DNA of 64,000 nucleotides from Nocardioides currus (GTDB taxonomy: Bacteria; Actinomycetota; Actinomycetes; Propionibacteriales; Nocardioidaceae). Shown here in pieces: positions 25,993-34,229 of this stretch. The notes beneath the pieces are model-generated. The model was not told the origin of the DNA. It made no database searches and saw only the letters and a program-made list of their open reading frames with translations. The first letter of the stretch is position 1, and every line of letters starts with the position of its first letter. A program made the translations under genes and the position numbers. The DNA lies in NCBI RefSeq assembly GCF_003057875.1, contig NZ_PYXZ01000008.1, positions 142,532-206,531 on the forward strand, read 5' to 3'.

Positions 25993-28900
25993 ATGCAGAT
26001 CTTTGCCATCGCCGTCTCGCTGGCGCTGACCGTCGCCGCGGTCGCGCTGCTGGTCCCCGCCGTACGCCGCATGCTCGGCGTGATCCGCAGCGGCCAGCCG
26101 GCGCCGGGGCGCTCCGACAACCCGGTCGGGCGCGCGACGACGATGCTCAAGGAGACGTTCCTCCACACCCGGATGCTGCAGTGGCACTGGGTCGGGATCA
26201 TGCACTGGTTCGTCTACGCGGCGTTCCTGTTCCTCAGCACGGCCGTGCTGGCGGCGTACTTCCAGCTCTTCGAGCCGTCGTTCGCCTGGCCACTGATCGG
26301 CCACTGGTACCCCTACGAGTGGTTCAGCGAGCTCATCGGCCTGCTCAGCACGGTCGGCATCGTCTTCCTCATCGTCTACCGCCAGTTGCACCACCCACGC
26401 AGCGAGGGCCGCAAGAGCCGCTTCTTCGGCTCGAACTTCTGGCAGGCCTACTTCGTCGAGGCGCTGGCGCTCCTCGAGGGTGGCGCCATCCTCTTCGTGC
26501 GCGCCGCGGAGTGGAAGCTCGACGAGGACGCCGGGCGCAGCCACTACCCGCTCGCCTCCTGGATCGGCGACGCGCTCTACACCAACGACCCCGAGACCCT
26601 CGAGAACCTCATCTACGCCATCGCCGCGTTCAAGATCGCGCTGGCGATGATCTGGCTGATGGTGATCGCCCGCAACATCACCATGGGCATCGCGTGGCAC
26701 CGCTTCACGGCGTGGTTCAACATCTACTTCAAGCGCGAGTCAGACGGGGGTACGGCGCTGGGCGCCATGAAGCCCCTCACGTCGGCCGGCCAGGCGATCA
26801 CCCTCGACGACATCGACGACCTCGACGAGGACTCCGTGCTGGGCGTCGGCTCCGTGGAGGACTTCTCCTGGAAGGGCATCCTCGACTTCACGACCTGCAC
26901 CGAGTGCGGCCGCTGCCAGTCGCAGTGCCCCGCGTGGAACACCGAGAAGCCGCTGTCGCCCAAGCTGCTGATCACCAGCCTGCGCGACCACGCCTACGCC
27001 AAGTCCGACGGCGACGAGGCCCACGCCGAGCGCGCGCTGATCGGCTCCGGCACCAAGGGCGAGAGCGGCGGCACCGTCGGCACCGACGTCCTCGACTACT
27101 TCTACAACCCCACCGACGCCGCCTTCGTCATCGACGAGGACGTGCTGTGGAACTGCACCTCGTGCGGCGCCTGCGTCCAGCAGTGCCCCGTCGACATCGA
27201 GCACGTCGACCACATCATGGACATGCGTCGCTACCAGGTGCTCGTCGAGTCCAACTTCCCCGCCGAGCTCAACGGGCTGTTCAAGGGCCTCGAGAACAAG
27301 GGCAACCCGTGGAACATGTCCGCCTCGGCGCGGATGGACTGGGCCAAGGGCCTCGAGTTCGACGTGCCCGTCGTCGGCGAGGACCTCGAGTCGCTCGAGT
27401 CCGTCGACTGGCTGTTCTGGGTCGGCTGCGCCGGGGCGTACGAGGACCGCGCCAAGAAGACGACCCGCGCGGTCGCCGAGCTGCTCGACATGGCCGGTGT
27501 CTCCTTCGGCGTGCTCGGCAACGGCGAGACCTGCACCGGTGACCCGGCGCGTCGCGCGGGCAACGAGTTCGTCTTCCAGGGGCTCGCGCAGCAGAACGTC
27601 GAGACCTTCAAGGAGTACAAGGTCAAGAAGGTCGTCTCGACCTGCGCCCACTGCTTCAACACGCTCAAGAACGAGTACAAGGACTTCGGCATCGAGCTCG
27701 AGGTCGTCCACCACACGCAGCTGCTCAACCGGCTCGTGCGCGAGGGCAGGCTGACGCCGGTCAAGGACGGCGCGGGCGCCGCGAAGCGCTCGATCACCTA
27801 CCACGACCCGTGCTACCTCGGTCGCCACAACGACGTCTACACGCCGCCGCGCGAGCTGCTCGAGATCCTGCCCGGCGCCGAGTTCACCGAGATGGAGCGC
27901 AACTCCGAGAAGTCCTTCTGCTGCGGCGCAGGCGGCGCGCGCATGTGGATGGAGGAGAACATCGGCGAGCGCATCAACCTCAACCGCACCAAGGAGGCCG
28001 TCGGCACCGGTGCCGACCAGATCGCCGTCGGCTGCCCGTTCTGCCGCGTGATGCTCTCCGACGGGCTGACCGCCGAGCAGGCCGCCGGCAACGCCCGCGA
28101 GGAGGTCGAGGTCCTCGACGTCGCGCAGATGCTGCTCGCCTCGGTGAAGGGCGAGCAGGCGACGAAGGCCGCACCCGGTTCCGCGTCCGCCGCAGCCCCG
28201 GCCACCGCCGCTGCTGGTACGGCGACCGCCACCGCCGCGACCGACGTCGCCACCAAGGACGAGCCGGAGGCCGGCGACGTCACCGTCACCGAGGACACCG
28301 TCACCGAGACCGCCGACGCCGGCCCCGCCGCCAAGGCGTCGGGTGGGTCGTCGCTCTTCGACACCCCCGAGGCAAAGGCTCCCGCGTCCGGCGGCTCGCT
28401 CTTCGACACCCAGGCGTCCGAGGCGGCGAAGAAGCCCGAACCCGCGTCGAGTGGGTCGCTGTTCGACACCCCCGCGCCCGAGAAGCCGGAGCCGAAGGCC
28501 GAGCCGGCCGAGCCGGCCGAGCCGGCCGAGCCGGCCGAGGCGAAGGCCGAGCCGGCCGCGAAGCCGGCCGCCGACCTCGGCTCCGGCGGGTCGCTCTTCG
28601 ACCTGGCCGAGCCCAGTCCGGCACCGGCCCCTGCTCCGGCCCCTGCACCCGCGCCGGCTCCTGCTCAGGACGAGGCGAAGGCCGAGCCGGCCGAGCCTGC
28701 CGCCAAGACGGGCGCCGACCTCGGCTCCGGTGGCTCGCTGTTCGACATCGCCGCCCCGGCTGCAGCAGCGCCGGCCGCGAAGCCCGCCGAGCCCGAGCCG
28801 ACCCCCGACCCGACCCCCGAGCCCGCAACGTCCGACGAGGCGGCTGCCGCGACGACCGAACCGCCGGACGTCCCCGAGGCGGAGGCAGCGCCCGAGGCAG

Positions 28901-29640
28901 AGACACAGCCCGAGGCAGAGGCACAGCCCGAGCCCGCTGCTCCGGCGGCGTCGTCCGGCACCGTCAGCACGCCCGCCACCGCGATCCCCGAGGGCGGCTC
29001 GCTCTTCGACCTCGAGGCACCCGCGCCCGTCGCGGCAGCACCGAAGGCCACCGAGCCCGAGGCGGCGACCCCCGAGCCGGAGCCCGTAACGTCCGACGAA
29101 GCGGCTGCCCCGACGACCGAGGCGTCGGACGTCCCCGAGGACACCGGCACGACGTCCGACGAAGCGGCTGCCCCGGCGACCGAGGCGTCGGACGTCCCCG
29201 AGGCGGAGGCAACGCCCGAGCCCGAGGCGGCGACCCCCGAGGCGGAGGCAGCGACGTCCGACGAAGCGGCTGCCCCGACGACCGAGGCGTCGGACGTCCC
29301 GCAGCCCGCCGAGCCGGCCGAGGACACCGAGCCGCGCGAGGATCTCTCTCCCGGGGCAGCGCTCAGCCAGGCGGCCACGTTCGCGCCGGAGGGCGACGAC
29401 CCCGAGACGGTCCCCGACGCCGACGACGCCCCCGAGGCACAGCCCGAGCCGGACGCGGACGCCCCGAGCGAAGAGCCCGCCGAGGAGCCCGTCGAGGAGC
29501 CCGCCGACGAGCCGACCGAGCCCGACGCACAGACCCAGCCGGAGACCACCGCACCGGCAAAGCCGGCCGGCGGTGGCGCCGTACACACGCCGAAGACCGA
29601 CGTCGACATCACCGCGGCGGACTCGCTCTTCGACCTCTGA
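25993..29640 (+). CDS. etfD: EtfD-like Fe-S oxidoreductase (ETF:quinone oxidoreductase) with a long repetitive C-terminal tail
   Basis: A 1215-residue membrane protein. Residues 1-250 form a NarI-like membrane domain with several spans (IMHWFVYAAFLFLSTAVLA). Two 4Fe-4S clusters follow: Cys302, 305, 308 and 312 in CTECGRCQSQCP, and Cys388, 391, 394 and 398 in CTSCGACVQQCP. Two CCG (heterodisulfide reductase B-like) domains come next, with FCCGAGGARMW at about 642-652. The mycobacterial homologue EtfD (Rv0338c) passes electrons from ETF to menaquinone in fatty-acid oxidation. From about 720 onward the protein is a Pro/Ala/Glu-rich disordered tail with seven SLFD motifs (Ser787, 802, 822, 867, 915, 1003, 1211), the last at the very C terminus. 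It also has four copies of a TSDEAA-type repeat starting at 946, 1033, 1054 and 1088. The tail adds about 500 residues to the usual length. Confidence 0.88.
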   Translation: MQIFAIAVSLALTVAAVALLVPAVRRMLGVIRSGQPAPGRSDNPVGRATTMLKETFLHTRMLQWHWVGIMHWFVYAAFLFLSTAVLAAYFQLFEPSFAWPLIGHWYPYEWFSELIGLLSTVGIVFLIVYRQLHHPRSEGRKSRFFGSNFWQAYFVEALALLEGGAILFVRAAEWKLDEDAGRSHYPLASWIGDALYTNDPETLENLIYAIAAFKIALAMIWLMVIARNITMGIAWHRFTAWFNIYFKRESDGGTALGAMKPLTSAGQAITLDDIDDLDEDSVLGVGSVEDFSWKGILDFTTCTECGRCQSQCPAWNTEKPLSPKLLITSLRDHAYAKSDGDEAHAERALIGSGTKGESGGTVGTDVLDYFYNPTDAAFVIDEDVLWNCTSCGACVQQCPVDIEHVDHIMDMRRYQVLVESNFPAELNGLFKGLENKGNPWNMSASARMDWAKGLEFDVPVVGEDLESLESVDWLFWVGCAGAYEDRAKKTTRAVAELLDMAGVSFGVLGNGETCTGDPARRAGNEFVFQGLAQQNVETFKEYKVKKVVSTCAHCFNTLKNEYKDFGIELEVVHHTQLLNRLVREGRLTPVKDGAGAAKRSITYHDPCYLGRHNDVYTPPRELLEILPGAEFTEMERNSEKSFCCGAGGARMWMEENIGERINLNRTKEAVGTGADQIAVGCPFCRVMLSDGLTAEQAAGNAREEVEVLDVAQMLLASVKGEQATKAAPGSASAAAPATAAAGTATATAATDVATKDEPEAGDVTVTEDTVTETADAGPAAKASGGSSLFDTPEAKAPASGGSLFDTQASEAAKKPEPASSGSLFDTPAPEKPEPKAEPAEPAEPAEPAEAKAEPAAKPAADLGSGGSLFDLAEPSPAPAPAPAPAPAPAPAQDEAKAEPAEPAAKTGADLGSGGSLFDIAAPAAAAPAAKPAEPEPTPDPTPEPATSDEAAAATTEPPDVPEAEAAPEAETQPEAEAQPEPAAPAASSGTVSTPATAIPEGGSLFDLEAPAPVAAAPKATEPEAATPEPEPVTSDEAAAPTTEASDVPEDTGTTSDEAAAPATEASDVPEAEATPEPEAATPEAEAATSDEAAAPTTEASDVPQPAEPAEDTEPREDLSPGAALSQAATFAPEGDDPETVPDADDAPEAQPEPDADAPSEEPAEEPVEEPADEPTEPDAQTQPETTAPAKPAGGGAVHTPKTDVDITAADSLFDL
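28828..29300 (+). repeat. Four in-frame copies of the 47-bp palindromic element within the EtfD tail
   Basis: Copies begin at 28828, 29089, 29152 and 29254, each starting ACGTCCGACGA and ending GGACGTCCC 47 bases later. All are read in the same frame and give TSDEAA followed by a Pro/Thr/Glu linker and DVP. The intergenic copy at 3897-3943 aligns without gaps to the coding consensus at 37 of 47 positions, identical at both ends. Copies two to four are almost identical to each other, which points to recent duplication. Confidence 0.75.
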
Positions 29641-29657
29641 GCACCCGAGCCCGCACC

Positions 29658-29729
29658 GGGTAACGCCACCCAGCAGGCACTCCCGCCCCCACTGACGGGG
29701 GCGGGAGTGCGCATTTCGTGGCGTTACCC
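29658..29729. terminator. Nested palindromic terminator element, copy 1
   Basis: The outer arms GGGTAACGCCAC (29658-29669) and GTGGCGTTACCC (29718-29729) are perfect 12-base repeats. Inside, GCACTCCCGCCCCC (29677-29690) pairs perfectly with 29697-29710 around ACTGAC, followed by GCATTTCG. It starts 17 bases after the EtfD stop codon. The same element follows the FadE5-like gene at 46964-47031. The inner stem is a strong terminator. Confidence 0.8.
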
Positions 29730-29746
29730 AGAAGCAACGCACCATC

Positions 29747-29799
29747 CTGACACCACTGTGACGTCAGAATTGCTTGACGTGACGTCATCGTGGTGTCAG
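29747..29799. promoter_or_regulatory. Large palindromic operator/promoter of the RHH gene
   Basis: CTGACACCAC (29747-29756) and GTGGTGTCAG (29790-29799) are perfect inverted repeats. Between them lie two copies of the 8-base palindrome TGACGTCA (29759-29766 and 29780-29787). TTGACG at 29774-29779 is a good -35 box, and a 17-base spacer leads to CAGAGT at 29797-29802. This would start the RNA at about 29809-29810, on the ATG itself. The following gene encodes a ribbon-helix-helix protein, which probably binds here. Confidence 0.75.
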
Positions 29800-29809
29800 A
29801 GTGATGCGC

Positions 29810-30343
29810 ATGGACATCACGCCGTACGTCGACTCCCTCCGCCGGGACCTCATGGCCGCCGCCGAAGCGGGCGGCGACGAGGTGCGCCAGGCGGCCGAGC
29901 GGCTGACCTTCGCCCTCGACCCGAGCGCCCGCCTCGCCCTGATGGAGGCCATCTCCCAGGCCGCGGCCGAGATCACCGCCGAGCTGCCGGACGGCGGCGT
30001 CGACGTGCGGCTCAGCGGCCGCGAGCTCGACTTCGTCGTCGACATCGCCCCGTCTGCGCCGGCCGTCCCCGCCCCGCCCGCGCCGCCGGCGCCTCCCTCC
30101 CCGGCCGACGAGGACGAGGGCCTGGCCCGCGTCACCCTCCGCCTCCCCGAGTCGGTCAAGGCCCGCGCGGAGGAGAAGGCGGCCGCCGCCGGCCACAGCC
30201 TCAACACCTGGCTGGTCAACGTCGTCCGGGCTGCCACCAACGACCACGCCGTCAGCGTCGACATCGACCTCTCGAGCCTGCCGTTCTTCGGCCAGGACTC
30301 CTCCCGCCAGTCGGGCAAGCGCCGGATGACCGGCTGGCAGTAG
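29810..30343 (+). CDS. Ribbon-helix-helix (Arc/HicB-like) DNA-binding regulator
   Basis: A 177-residue protein. The N-terminal region (MDITPYVDSLRRDLMAAAEA to about 80) is helical and then beta-rich. A Pro/Ala linker with repeated APPAP spans about 85-98. The C-terminal RHH domain at about 107-145 reads RVTLRLPESVKARAEEKAAA, then a turn and LNTWLVNVVRAA. RHH proteins dimerise and insert a beta ribbon into DNA. ATG 29810 is preferred because the promoter predicts an RNA starting there; ATG 29804 or GTG 29801 would add two or three residues. It is followed 79 bases later by the DUF4097 gene. Such genes are often labelled HicB antitoxin, but no toxin gene is next to it. Confidence 0.82.
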   Translation: MDITPYVDSLRRDLMAAAEAGGDEVRQAAERLTFALDPSARLALMEAISQAAAEITAELPDGGVDVRLSGRELDFVVDIAPSAPAVPAPPAPPAPPSPADEDEGLARVTLRLPESVKARAEEKAAAAGHSLNTWLVNVVRAATNDHAVSVDIDLSSLPFFGQDSSRQSGKRRMTGWQ

Positions 30344-30422
30344 CACCCGCAAACGCCGTCAAGCAGCACGGCCGACCAGCACCCAGGCTGGTCGGTAGGA
30401 CTCTCACACCCTGGAGACACCC

Positions 30423-31244
30423 GTGGAACGCACCTTCGAGACACCCAACCCGATCGAGCTGTACGTCGAGAGCCACTCCGGCCTCATCACGATCACCGCC
30501 GCCGACGTCGACCGCACCGAGGTGACGATCACCGGCAGGCACGCCGAGGACTTCCTCGTCGAGCAGCGCGGGGACCAGGTCCAGGTCGTCGCCCCGCGCC
30601 CGGCGATGGGCTTCCTGGCAGGCAACGGCCACCGCTCGCAGGTCACCGTCCTGATGCCCGCCCACAGCGCGCCGACGGTCAAGACCGGCAGCGCCGACAC
30701 CGTCCTCCACGGACCGCTCGGCGGGCTGTGGGTCAACACCGGCTCCGGCGACGTCAGCGCCGAGCTCGTCGACGGCGCCTCCGAGGTCGTCAGCGGCTCC
30801 GGCGACGTCCGCGTCACCGAGCTGCGCGGCCATGCCCGGATCAAGAGCGGGTCGGGTGACGTCACCGTCGACCGGTGCGACGACCTGAGCGCCTCGACCG
30901 GCTCGGGCGACGTACGCGTCGACACCGCCGTCGGCCAGCTGGCGATCAAGACCGGCTCCGGCGACGTCCAGATCGGCGAGGCCGCCGACGACCTCTCGCT
31001 CTCCACCGGCAGCGGCGACCTCTCCGTCGACGTCGCCCGCAAGGGGCGCTACGTGGTCAAGGGGGCCAGCGGCGACGTCCGCATCGGCGTCCCCGCCGGC
31101 ACCCCGGTGTGGACCGACATCACCACGCTCTCGGGCCGCGTCCGGTCCGACCTGACCCCCGTCGGCGCGCCGGCCGAGGGCCAGGACCACCTCGAGATCC
31201 GCGCCACGACCGCCAGTGGCGACATCGTCCTCCAGCAGCGTTGA
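30423..31244 (+). CDS. DUF4097 family beta-strand repeat protein
   Basis: A 273-residue protein made of repeated short beta strands. The motif GSGDV recurs about every 18-20 residues (NTGSGDVSAEL, VSGSGDVRVTEL, KSGSGDVTVDR, STGSGDVRVDT, KTGSGDVQIGE, then variants), which predicts a right-handed beta solenoid. There is no signal peptide or membrane span. The start is GTG 30423 (MERTFETPNP). The family has no fixed function; members often sit beside small regulators, as here. It lies between the RHH regulator and a 36-residue gene on the same strand and is probably co-regulated with them. Confidence 0.85.
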   Translation: MERTFETPNPIELYVESHSGLITITAADVDRTEVTITGRHAEDFLVEQRGDQVQVVAPRPAMGFLAGNGHRSQVTVLMPAHSAPTVKTGSADTVLHGPLGGLWVNTGSGDVSAELVDGASEVVSGSGDVRVTELRGHARIKSGSGDVTVDRCDDLSASTGSGDVRVDTAVGQLAIKTGSGDVQIGEAADDLSLSTGSGDLSVDVARKGRYVVKGASGDVRIGVPAGTPVWTDITTLSGRVRSDLTPVGAPAEGQDHLEIRATTASGDIVLQQR

Positions 31245-31270
31245 CCGACCACACAACAAGGAGCACCGCC

Positions 31271-31381
31271 ATGTATGCACGCACCGAGCTCGAGCTGATC
31301 GCCCGTCACCACCTCGCCGAGCGCCGCACGGAGGCGACCGGCACCCGCCGCAGCCGGGCCTTCACCCGGCGCACGTCCTGA
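31271..31381 (+). CDS. 36-residue basic peptide
   Basis: A very short gene from ATG 31271 to TGA 31381, with AAGGAG well placed upstream. The product starts MYARTELELIARHHLAERR and is strongly basic toward the end, with a predicted amphipathic helix in the first half. It is 26 bases after the DUF4097 gene, and its stop lies inside the left arm of a terminator hairpin. Its ribosome-binding site and place in the operon support it as real. Function unknown. Confidence 0.65.
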   Translation: MYARTELELIARHHLAERRTEATGTRRSRAFTRRTS

Positions 31382-31397
31382 CCGACCGGGTCAGGAC
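31375..31397. terminator. Bidirectional terminator hairpin
   Basis: GTCCTGACC at 31375-31383 pairs perfectly with GGTCAGGAC at 31389-31397 around a 5-base loop. The hairpin includes the stop codons of the convergent 36-residue gene and the siderophore-interacting protein gene, so it can serve both. Confidence 0.65.
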
Positions 31398-32338
31398 TTC
31401 ATCGCCACACCCCGGCGCCAGTAGCCCATGAAGGCGACCTGGCTCCGGTCGATGTGCAGCTCGTTGACCAGGTGGCGGCGCAGGCCCGTCACCACCTTCG
31501 ACTCCCCCGCGATCCACGCGTAGAGCCCGTCGAGCTCGTGGCCGACGGCCCGCGCGATCGCGATCTCCTCGCCCGAGGAGGAGTAGGACGGCGTCTCCCA
31601 CAGGTCCGGGTCGACCTCCTCCGCCGCGACCTCGACGGTCGCGCCGGGCAGACCCAGGTGGGCCACGACCTCGTCGTGCAGCCGCTCGCCCAGCGGCGCG
31701 GACTCGCGCGGCAGCCACGTCACGCTGACCCCCGCGGGGGCACGCACGTCGAGGATGTCGGCGGCCGTCGGCACCTCCATGAACGCGGCGCCGGTCGCGG
31801 TCGGAGAGAGCTGCTCGAGGATCGTGCAGACGGCGGGTACGGCGGTCTCGTCGGCCACCATCAACAGCTCGGCGCCCTCCGTGGGGGCGAACTCGATCCC
31901 ACCGAAGTCGAAGCCCTGCCGCGGGGCGATCATCACCACGCGGTCACCGGGGGCGGCGGCCGCGGCCCAGATCGAGCCGGGCCCGACCTCGTCGCCCTCC
32001 AGGTGCAGCACGATGTCGACGACGATCGTCGTCGCGGCGCCCGAGCCGCGCACGTCGCGGATCGTGTAGGTGCGCATGTGGCCGCGCTCCTCGGTGGGCT
32101 GGTCGAGCCAGGTCGACATCCACGTCTCGTCGGCCTCGGAGACGTCGCTGATGCCACCGGTCACCGGGTCGGGGAAGACGAGCTTGAAGCGCTGGTCGTA
32201 GCGGTCGCCCTCGACGCCGTACTCCCCCAGCTCGTCGCCACCGAGCTCGATCCGCACGAAGCTCGGGCTCAGACGCTCGACCGAGACCACCTCCACCTCG
32301 GTGAGCAGCATGGGCAGGACGGCGTCGGTGGTGCTCAT
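31391..32338 (-). CDS. Siderophore-interacting protein (flavin-dependent ferric-siderophore reductase)
   Basis: A 315-residue cytoplasmic flavoprotein of the ViuB/SIP family that reduces ferric siderophores to release iron. The N-terminal FAD-binding barrel covers about 1-130 with RTYTIRDVR (the R-x-Y-[ST] flavin motif). The C-terminal NAD(P)H-binding domain includes MVADETAVPAVCTILEQL and ends YAWIAGESKVVTGLRRHLV. ATG 32338 has AGGAG nine bases upstream; ATG 32344, which overlaps the stop of the ATPase gene, has the same site only three bases away and is less likely. It is the last gene of the iron operon that starts at 36324. Confidence 0.92.
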   Translation of the reverse strand: MSTTDAVLPMLLTEVEVVSVERLSPSFVRIELGGDELGEYGVEGDRYDQRFKLVFPDPVTGGISDVSEADETWMSTWLDQPTEERGHMRTYTIRDVRGSGAATTIVVDIVLHLEGDEVGPGSIWAAAAAPGDRVVMIAPRQGFDFGGIEFAPTEGAELLMVADETAVPAVCTILEQLSPTATGAAFMEVPTAADILDVRAPAGVSVTWLPRESAPLGERLHDEVVAHLGLPGATVEVAAEEVDPDLWETPSYSSSGEEIAIARAVGHELDGLYAWIAGESKVVTGLRRHLVNELHIDRSQVAFMGYWRRGVAMKS

Positions 32339-32340
32339 GG

Positions 32341-33159
32341 TCATGAGATCTCCTGGATCGTGCGGTGCTCGGTCGTGCGGTGCCGCGAGACGGGCACCAC
32401 CAGTGGGGTGTGCGAGACGGGGTCGTCGATGACGCGGTTGTCGAGGCCGAACACGGCCCGGACGACGTCCTCGGTGACGACCTCGCGGGGCGTGCCCTCG
32501 GCGACGACGGTGCCGGCGCGCAGGGCCACGAGGTGGTCGGCGTAGCGCGCCGACAGGTTGAGGTCGTGCAGCACCATCACGATGGTGGTGCCGCGACGGG
32601 CGTTGAGGTCGGCGAGCAGGTCGAGCATCTCGACCTGGTGGGCGACGTCGAGGTAGGTCGTCGGCTCGTCGAGCAGGAGCAGGTCGGTGCCCTGCGCGAG
32701 CGCCATGGCGATCCAGACGCGCTGCCGCTGGCCACCGGAGAGCTCGTCGACGGCGCGGTCGGCGAGCTCGGCGGTGCCGGTCAGCTCCATCGCCTCCTGC
32801 ACCGCGGCTCGGTCCTCGGCGCTCCAGCGGGTGAAGACGCCCTGGTGGGGGTGCCGTCCACGACCGACGAGGTCGGCGACGGCGACGCCGTCGGGCGCGA
32901 TCGGGTTCTGCGGCAGCAGCCCGAGGACCTTGGCGACCTCCTTGGTCGGGCGCCGGTGGATCTCCTCCCCGTCGAGCAGCACCGCGCCACCGTGCGGTCG
33001 CACCAGCCGGGCCAGCCCCTTGAGCAGGGTCGACTTCCCGCACGCGTTCGGCCCGACCACGACGGTGACCTGCCCGTCGGGGATCGCCACGCTGACCTCG
33101 CGCACGACCGTGCGGTCGCCGTAGCCGAGCGTCACGGCCTGGGTGAGCAGCCTGGTCAT
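32341..33159 (-). CDS. Iron-siderophore ABC transporter ATP-binding protein (FecE/FepC type)
   Basis: A 272-residue ATPase. Walker A is GPNACGKST at 36-44, the Q-loop lies in GLLPQNP, the ABC signature is LSGGQRQRV, Walker B is LLLLDEPTT, and the switch His follows in VLHDLNLS. It powers the two permeases upstream. ATG 33159 overlaps the stop of the second permease gene (ATGA). The Gly-Ala-Gly of the usual Walker A is Asn-Ala-Cys-Gly here, a form also found in other siderophore ATPases. It is part of the iron-controlled operon. Confidence 0.95.
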   Translation of the reverse strand: MTRLLTQAVTLGYGDRTVVREVSVAIPDGQVTVVVGPNACGKSTLLKGLARLVRPHGGAVLLDGEEIHRRPTKEVAKVLGLLPQNPIAPDGVAVADLVGRGRHPHQGVFTRWSAEDRAAVQEAMELTGTAELADRAVDELSGGQRQRVWIAMALAQGTDLLLLDEPTTYLDVAHQVEMLDLLADLNARRGTTIVMVLHDLNLSARYADHLVALRAGTVVAEGTPREVVTEDVVRAVFGLDNRVIDDPVSHTPLVVPVSRHRTTEHRTIQEIS

Positions 33160-34229
33160 CCGGTCCTCCCTGTCGCGGCGCCGCGCGCCAGCAGCCACAG
33201 CAGAAACGGTCCGCCGACCGCCCCGGTCACGATGCCGACGGGCAGCACCGTGTTGGGGATGAGGTACGCCGCCACGTAGTCGGCAAGGAGCATGAGCACC
33301 GCGCCGACGAGCGCGCCGGCGACGAGGCTGTGCCGTCCGCCCATCAGCGAGCGGGCGATCGGGCCGGACATGAAGGCGACGAACGCCACGGGTCCCGCGG
33401 CGGCCACGGCGGCCGCCGTGAGCAGCACCCCGACGAGCAGCAGCAGGTCGGTGCGGTGGCGCCCCACGCCCAGTCCGGCCGCGGCGTCGTCGCCCAGCTC
33501 GAGGGCGGGCAGCGCGCGGGCGAGCACCGCGAGCAGGGGAAGCAGCACGGCCAGGGCGAGCGCGAGCACGCCGATCGTCGGCCACTGCACGGAGTTGAGG
33601 CTCCCGACCAGCCAGCGCAGCGCCAGCTGCACGTCGTAGGTGTTGGAGCGGGCGAGGAGGTACTGCACCACCGAGACCATTGCCGCCGCCACGCCCACGC
33701 CGACGAGCACGAGGCGGTAGCCGCCGGTCGTGCCGGCGACCCAGCGCACGACGCCGGAGATGACGACCGCGCCGACGATCGCGAAGACGGAGACCGCGTC
33801 GTCGCGCAGCCCCAGCGTCAGCACCGCGAACACACCCGCGGCGCTCGCCCCCAGGCTGACGCCGACGATGTCGGGGCTGGCGAGGGGGTTGCGCAGCAGC
33901 ATCTGGAAGAGCGACCCGGCCGTGCCGAGCGCCAGCCCGACGAGCACGGCCATGACGGCCCGCGGCAGCTTCGTCTCCATCAGGATGAAGGTCGAGACGG
34001 GGATCTGCTCGCCGAAGAGGATGCGGAAGAAGTCCGGGACGGTGAACGTGTAGTCGCCGAGCAGCACCCGCGCGGCGAAGGCGGCGACGAACGCCGCGCC
34101 CAGGCCGGCGAGAGCGACCCGGCGTCGACGGGCCCGACCGGTCGCGACTGTCAGGGTGTTCACAACGGGGTCCCCGCGGCGTTGTTCGGAGGAGCGCAGC
34201 GGGGGAGAAGAACGTCGTGGGGTGTTCAC
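33156..34229 (-). CDS. Iron-siderophore ABC transporter permease (FecCD family), second subunit
   Basis: A 357-residue membrane protein with about 9-10 predicted spans. The FecCD signature is clear in GTAGSLFQMLLRNPLASPDIVGVS. The start is ambiguous: GTG 34229 overlaps the stop of the first permease gene (GTGA), while GTG 34163 begins with the same nine bases (GTGAACACC) and would give a product 22 residues shorter with a more usual N terminus. I use the coupled start. It forms a heterodimer with the protein at 34226 and works with the ATPase at 32341. Confidence 0.93.
   Translation of the reverse strand: MNTPRRSSPPLRSSEQRRGDPVVNTLTVATGRARRRRVALAGLGAAFVAAFAARVLLGDYTFTVPDFFRILFGEQIPVSTFILMETKLPRAVMAVLVGLALGTAGSLFQMLLRNPLASPDIVGVSLGASAAGVFAVLTLGLRDDAVSVFAIVGAVVISGVVRWVAGTTGGYRLVLVGVGVAAAMVSVVQYLLARSNTYDVQLALRWLVGSLNSVQWPTIGVLALALAVLLPLLAVLARALPALELGDDAAAGLGVGRHRTDLLLLVGVLLTAAAVAAAGPVAFVAFMSGPIARSLMGGRHSLVAGALVGAVLMLLADYVAAYLIPNTVLPVGIVTGAVGGPFLLWLLARGAATGRTG

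Noticed and set aside
28351..29637. SLFD motifs as sliding-clamp binding motifs.
   Set aside because: They lack the Gln and spacing of the QL(S/D)LF consensus, and the protein is a membrane redox enzyme.
29810..31381. RHH/DUF4097/36-residue unit as a HicAB toxin-antitoxin pair.
   Set aside because: No HicA-like or other known toxin is present; the RHH domain alone does not define a toxin-antitoxin system.
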